Source: Portulaca oleracea (lineage: Eukaryota; Streptophyta; Magnoliopsida; Caryophyllales; Portulacaceae). Taken from it: DNA of 64,000 nucleotides. Numbering within the stretch: position 1 is the stretch's first letter; each line of letters begins with the position of its first letter. Of the stretch, positions 58,549-64,000 are shown in pieces. Below the pieces are notes generated by a model. That model had not been told where the DNA came from, ran no database searches, and saw nothing but the letters and a program-made list of their open reading frames with translations. The stretch covers positions 23,959,501-24,023,500 of the forward strand of contig CM055883.1 of the NCBI GenBank assembly GCA_029582165.1, read 5' to 3'. The position numbers were made by a program, and so were the translations under genes.

Positions 58549-59914
58549 TGATGTATGCAAGCTCCCAAAGATTAGAGCATAGAACCTACAATACACCACA
58601 CAAACACACATACCTTTCTGCTGACTTTAAACTAAGCTAATTGAATGCAATTAGCTGGGATAGATGACAACCCGACAAAGAATTAAAAGGATAAGCCTGT
58701 GTTCACTCTGATACAGGCACACCATACGATAAACACAAGGGCAAGGACTTAGTTACCTCAACAGCTACAGACACACCACCATTGAAGTAATCAAGCTCAA
58801 CACACACCACCAAGCTTGCCAGCTCCTAGATACTGAAATAGATTTAACCAATTGAGAGTTTGTTGACACTCACAAACCAGAGGCTCAACTAAGGCACTCA
58901 GAATGCTATAGAAATATCACTGAATGTGTTCTTAAGCTGCTGAAGACATCACTATATATAGAGCTAATCCTAAATAGTTTGATTAGAGCTACTTAATTAA
59001 AGTAACCTACTAATCTCCCTTCTAATCTAGTTACTGAATTAAATCAAATACATCACATTACATCCTATTCTAGCTAATACAATCCGGATACAATTGAAAA
59101 TGAAAGGAAAAACAAAGGTAACTCCTGATTGGACCAAAATCCCAAAGGTTGGCGATTTCAGCCAATCAGGGCCTTTCCTAGTTGGGAGGGTAACTTTAAG
59201 TTACCTCAATAACTTTCTCGGGCTTTTCTTAAGTTAGATATAATCTCAATAGCTTAAGAAAGGCTGGAAAAGAATTAGATAAACCTCATTGTAGTTGAAC
59301 AAAATAAGTTAGCTACAGGACTGGAGTTCTGGAAAAACTGATCACAAACAATCCTTTTGGGATTGTCTATTCTAGTACCATTAACTTAATGCTTTCTTGC
59401 TCGATCATGCTGGGACTTGACTTGTCCTTAGAAAATGCATGTCAAGGAACAAAAAACTCTCCGGGAACCTTTGCTGAATCTCACTCAATTCAAAGATACA
59501 GAATTGAGAAAGATGCCTGCTTGGACTGTTTGTGTTGGGAACCGATTTTGTCCTGGATGGCCAATGCTGGTGAGATGAGTGGCTGTGATGGCCAGGACTT
59601 GCCTTACCAAGGTGTAGCAAGTCTAGATGGATGAAGTTGGTGGGCTGGTGGCTGCTGTGGACTCCTTGAACTGCTGCTGAGAGTGGAAGCCTTCTGTTTC
59701 TGCGGGAAATGCTCCAACAGTTGTTGAGTTTGGTTCAGCAAGGCTTGCTATTGAAAATGTTGGTGCTGAAGCTGCTGCTTGAACCTCCTTGGGTGATGAA
59801 GATGATCTTTTAGTTGCTCGAGTTGTTGCTGTTGCTAGATCCTCCTCCTCCTCCTGGTCTGAACTTGCTGGTGTCATTTGAGTTGCTACTGGACTTGTTT
59901 GATGGTCTCCATCA
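58549..59914 (-). repeat. CRM-like LTR (3' LTR of the right-hand element)
   Basis: The 1366-bp LTR has ends TGATG/CATCA and is homologous to the LTRs at 8027 and 13857. Minus-strand CTATATATAG near 58950 is a probable TATA box. Possible 5-bp target duplication gatta at 58544-58548; the other side is outside the window. The PPT is at 59915-59926. Confidence 0.85.
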
Positions 59915-61063
59915 TCCTCCCCAGGTTGAGGAAAGTTTGTCCTCAAACTTGGAAGGTCTTCATGTGCTGGAAAATAGGGCCTTAAGTCTGTTATGTTGAA
60001 AGTAGAACTTCCTCCATAGTCTTCTGAAAGATCCAACTTGTAGGCATTATATCCCCTATTTTCTCCAAGACTTCAAATGGGCCATTTGCTCTTGGAGCTA
60101 GCTTTCCTTTTCTCTTTGCTGGGAACCTGTCCTTCCTTAGGTGTATTCACACTAGGTCTCCTGGCTGGAAAACCACTTTTTTCCTGTGCTTGTTGGCTGA
60201 AGTAGCTGCTTGCTCAAAGTACTTGATGATTTTCTCCCGAACCTGCTGATGAAGCTTCTTGATCTTCTCTGCATGTGTACCCACTTCATAACTGAACTTT
60301 ACAGAAATTGGTTAGTGGAGGTAAATCCAAAGGAGTGATAGGATTTCTCCCATATAGCACCTGAAATAGGGAAAGGCCGGTTGCCTTTGAAGGGGCTCTA
60401 CTGAATGCAAACTCAGCATGGGGCAAAAGATCGAGTGTCTCATCCTGTTTTATTTGTGTTTGTCAGTGATCTCAATAGAGTTCCTAGTGTCCTGTTGGTC
60501 ACCTCTGTCTGCCCATCAGTCTGTGGATGGCATGTTGTGTTGTACTTAAGCTTTGTCCCTAGCTTCTTCCAAAGAGTCACCCAGAAATGACTCAAAAATT
60601 TGGCATCCCTATCAGACACCATGCTCTTAGGAACTCCATGAAGTCTTACCACTTTCTAGCAGTAGAGCTCAGGTACCCTTACTGCATCATTGGTGGTATG
60701 GCACGGAACAAAATGTGCCATCTTGCTGAATCTGTCTACCACCACCATCACTGAATCTCTTCCCTTCTGTGATCTAGGCAGACCAACTATGAAATCCAGG
60801 CTTACATCTTCCCATGGGCTTGTAGGGACTGGCAATGGAGTATACATCGCTTGAGGTAGGATGTGGCTCTTTGCTACTTGACCAACTGCACACCTATTAA
60901 CCCAGTGCTCCCCATCTTTCCTCATTCTAGGCCAACAGTATTGCTCTTTCAGCATGAGAAGAGTTTTCTCAATGCCAAAGTGGCCTGCTAGACATCCTCC
61001 ATGGACTTCTGAAAGCAGTAGCTCCCTAAAACTACTCTTGGGTATGCACAACCTTGCTCCCAT
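59405..61063 (-). pseudogene. CRM-like integrase and LTR-encoded tail (right-hand element)
   Basis: The zinc region (HGGCLAGHFGIEKT near 60960-61005) has its second cysteine pair altered (CAVGQVAKS). The DDE core shows [27 protein letters not shown], and a glutamate in [11 protein letters not shown] (60440-60652). After frameshifts near 60420 and 60050, the C-terminal part reads FNITDLRPYFP and [13 protein letters not shown]. The frame crosses into the LTR at 59914 and stops at SSI (59623), where other copies continue IQACYTLV. The tail beyond exists but in a broken frame. The open frame is interrupted at least four times. Confidence 0.8.
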
Positions 61064-61080
61064 GAAAAGAAACCCTTGGT

Positions 61081-62362
61081 CTATATGATACAGACTCTAA
61101 GGGTGTCCTTGGCACTTCTGGAAAATCTCACCAAAGTCTTCATCTTCTTTGTACAAGGCTTCAACTGCTCAAAGCCAAGTACCCTTGTATCTAAGACCTG
61201 CAACAACAAATATCTCCTTGATAAAGAATTAGCTCCCTTATTCAGCTTCCCTGACTTGTGATGGATCATGAAGTGAAACTGCTGCATGAACTCTACCCAA
61301 GCAGCATGCCTGGTATTGAGTTTGTGCTGTCCTTGAATGAATTTCAACAAAGCTTCATGATCATGTGCAATATGAACTCAGCTCCAATTAGGTAGTGTCT
61401 CCAGTGTTGAAAAGCTCTGATGATAGCATAGAACTCTTTATCATAAGTGTTGTATCTCCTCTTGGCATCATTCAATTTTTCACTAAAGTAGGCAACAGGT
61501 TTGCCTTCCTGGGTCAGGACTGCTCCTATGCCAACACCTGAAGCATCACACTCCACTTCAAAAACCTTAGAGAAGCTTGGCAAAGCTAGGACTGGTGCTG
61601 ATGTAAGCTGCCTCTTAACTTCTTCAAATGCTCTCTGTGCTACTGGTGTCCAAGAGAAACTTTTGCCCTTCACTAGCTCTGTCATAGGGTTTGGATGGTG
61701 CTAAAATTCCTCACAAACCTCCTGTAAAATGAAGCTAAACCATAAAAACATCTAATTTGCTGAATTGAACTGGGAATAGGCCACTCCCTGATTGCTTTGA
61801 CCTTTTCCTCATCCACTTGAATCCCTGTTGCTGTCACAATGTAGCCAAGAAAAGAGACTTGGCTTGCAAAGAATTGACACTTCTTTAAATTCCTATACAA
61901 CTACTCCCTGCTTAATATCTCCATCACACTCTTTAAGTGGTTAATATGCTCCAACTCAGATTGACTGTAAATAAGTATGTCATCAAAATAGACAACAACA
62001 CACTTACTAATCAATGGCTTCAGAACTTGATTCATTAGCCTCATGAAGGTGGATGGTGCATTTGTCAGGCCAAAAGGCATGACTAACCACTCAAATAACC
62101 CTCCTTTAGTCTTGAAAGTTGTCTTCCATTCACCCCCTTCACATATCCTGATCTGGTAGTATCCACTTCTCAGATCAATCTTGGAAAACACCACTGAGCC
62201 ATGCAGTTCATCAAGCATATCTTTAAGCCTTGGGATTGGATACCTGTACTTAACAGTTATCTTCTTAATAGCTCTACAATCAATATACATTCTTTGATTG
62301 CCATCCTTTTTAGGCACCAATAAGGCTGGTACTGCACAGGGGCTCCAACTCTCCCTTAACAT
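61081..62362 (-). pseudogene. CRM-like reverse transcriptase and RNase H (right-hand element)
   Basis: RT runs from [19 protein letters not shown] through [14 protein letters not shown] and [14 protein letters not shown] to an intact [12 protein letters not shown] (near 61965-62000), unlike the inner copy. The connection ([19 protein letters not shown]) and RNase H ([20 protein letters not shown], 61344-61685) follow. Frameshifts or stops fall near 61900, 61682 and 61345. This is the best-preserved RT active site in the window. Confidence 0.85.
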
Positions 62363-64000
62363 ACCCTTCTCCAGTAACTCATCAACCTATCTCTGAATCT
62401 CATTTGTCTCAGCTGGGCTCATTCTGTAGGCAGGTTTGTTTGGCAAGACAAATCCTGGAACAAGATCTATCTTGTGCTGTATTTCTCTCTTAGGGGATAG
62501 GCCTGGGGGCATTTATTCAGGAAAGACATGTAGGTAATGGTTTAGGATAGGCTGAAAGAGGGGATGGTTATTTTGTGGGGGTAGGTCTTCCTCAATGTCA
62601 AGCAAAATAAGTCCACTTTGTTCACTGAACTCATGTTGTTCAGCTGAAAAAAGAAAATCAAGAGTAGGCTCAACAATAAGGTTTTGGGTCTTTTTGTGAG
62701 CTGGGATGGTCTAAGAGGGGTAAGGGTGATCTTTTTGCTGCTTAGGCAAAGGGAATATGTGTTTGCTCTCCCATTATGGCTAACAGACCTGTCATACATC
62801 CAAGGTCTCCCTAACAATAGGTGACAGGCATCCATAGGAATCACATCACACCAAACTTCATCTCTATAAGTTGAACCAAGTGAAAAATTGACAAGGCATC
62901 TAGAATAGATCTTGATACCTTTACTTTGGTTCAACCACTGTATGGTGTAGGGGGCTGGATGGGTGCTGGTGGCCAGATTGAGCTTCCTCACCATGGTTTC
63001 AGAGGCTGCATTGGTGCAGCTGCCTCCATCAATGATCAAGGAGCAAATTTTTCCACCAGTTGTGCATCTGGTGTGGAAAATATTCTCCCTTTGCTCTGCG
63101 GCTTCATCTACTACTGAACTGCTCAAGATCCTCCTGATCACTAGCATTTCTCCTTCACCAGGACCTGCGTCAACCTCTTTTTCATCATACACAGGGTCTC
63201 CATGGGGTTCTTCATACCGTTCTTCCTCATCAAAAGGCTCAAGATCAAGCAAAAGAGCTGCTTGAAAGTCAGCCAAGGTGACTGCTCTCCAGTTGGGACA
63301 TTCAGATGCTATGTGCCCAAGTCCTTGGCACCTGAAGCATCTTCTTTCTGGCAAGGCTTTGCTTACAGTGGCTGGGGTTCTTTGTAGGGCATTTTGTGGC
63401 TGATTTTTTGGGGGTCTTGGGGCTTGATATCTGGATTGAGGTGGGGGTGGGGGTGGATAGGCTCTTTGTGGGGGAATATATGGCTTACTGTAGGGATTGG
63501 ACTTAGCTTGGGTGTATGGTTTGGCTGGGTGCCTGCTGTTGTAGTCCTTTGCTCTAGCTTTCTTCTGTTGTTCCACTTTGTGAGCAAAAGAACTCAGCTC
63601 ATCAAGGGAATCATAGACCTACAGCTCAACAACATTCTTGATACTTTCATTCAGACCTGCAAGATATCTAATATAAGTTTGCACTTCATTCTCTTGCATA
63701 TTACACTTCCAAAGCAAATGCTCAAACTCCTTTGTATAGTCTTCCACAGTTTTGCTTCCCAACACAAAATGATGTAACTTGAAATAATTTTTCTTCATGT
63801 AGTTATCTGGAAGGAACTTCTCTTTCAACTTCTGCCTCATCTCTACCTAGGTGCTTACCCTATCTTCTCCAATCTCTATCCTTCTCCTCTGTAGATTAGT
63901 CCACCAACTAGAAGCATACTTTTTCAACTTCAAGGCTACTAACTTCACTTTGTTTTCTTCTGAAACCTCCTTCAAGTCAAAAACCCTTTCTACTGTCTGT
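62363..64000 (-). pseudogene. CRM-like gag and protease (right-hand element, runs off the window)
   Basis: The long frame 63576-62542 covers the gag proline-rich linker, a good zinc knuckle (CFRCQGLGHIASEC near 63300-63345), an acidic spacer, and protease with LIIDGGSCTNAAS (near 63030) and HLLLGRPWMYDRS. Upstream, 63840-63619 holds the gag core end (KLHHFVLGSKTVEDYTKEFE). At the window edge the frame reads VERVFDLKEVSEENKV, a block deleted in both inner gag copies. A stop separates 63619 from 63576 and another lies near 63845. The gag start, PBS and 5' LTR are outside. Confidence 0.85.

Overview
This window is plant nuclear repeat DNA, built almost entirely from LTR retrotransposons nested in and inverted against one another, plus two LINE fragments. 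The element types point to an angiosperm: Ty3/gypsy of Tat, CRM-like, Athila and large-LTR (Tekay-like) type, L1-type LINEs with DUF4283/CCHC first ORFs, and plant-mobile-domain and DUF7745-type coding sequence. Species cannot be fixed from sequence alone. I found no tRNA, rRNA or intact single-copy host gene. CRM-like elements, deep nesting and satellite-like tandem arrays suggest a pericentromeric or heterochromatic location (inference).

Region 1 (1-30743) reads as one very large Tat-lineage element on the minus strand. Its 3' LTR (1-615, cut by the window start), polypurine tract and tandem-repeat 3' region lie on the left. Gag, protease, RT, RNase H and integrase (27679-21098), primer-binding site and 5' LTR (29070-30743) lie on the right. 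Between integrase and 3' LTR are two spliced genes on the plus strand, antisense to the element: a plant-mobile-domain gene (1820-16845) and a DUF7745-like gene (17568-18960). A 12.7-kb cluster of CRM-like sequence (4056-16716) split the last exon of the first. That cluster has four LTRs with an inverted full-length element in the middle. A plus-strand gypsy 5' fragment (about 19.9-21.1 kb) abuts the integrase end.

Region 2 (30744-38717): the Tat element sits inside a minus-strand LINE (30744 to about 34340). Next come AT-rich DNA, a long TA array bounded by a perfect 47-bp inverted repeat, and a second, plus-strand LINE lacking its RT catalytic core.

Region 3 (38718-58548): a short LTR with PBS, then 2 kb of ORF-free tandem repeats, then two copies of a large-LTR (3.4-4 kb) element in tail-to-tail orientation. 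Their LTRs contain a minisatellite that grows from 2 to 17 to 24 units. One copy carries a 222-codon acidic ORF of unknown function and is interrupted by the 5' end of an Athila element.

Region 4 (58549-64000): the 3' LTR and most of gag-pol of another minus-strand CRM-like element, running off the window. All large coding regions carry frameshifts or stops. Several have visible catalytic-site loss (Tat RT YVGV, inner CRM-like RT YFED), so most of the window is decayed.
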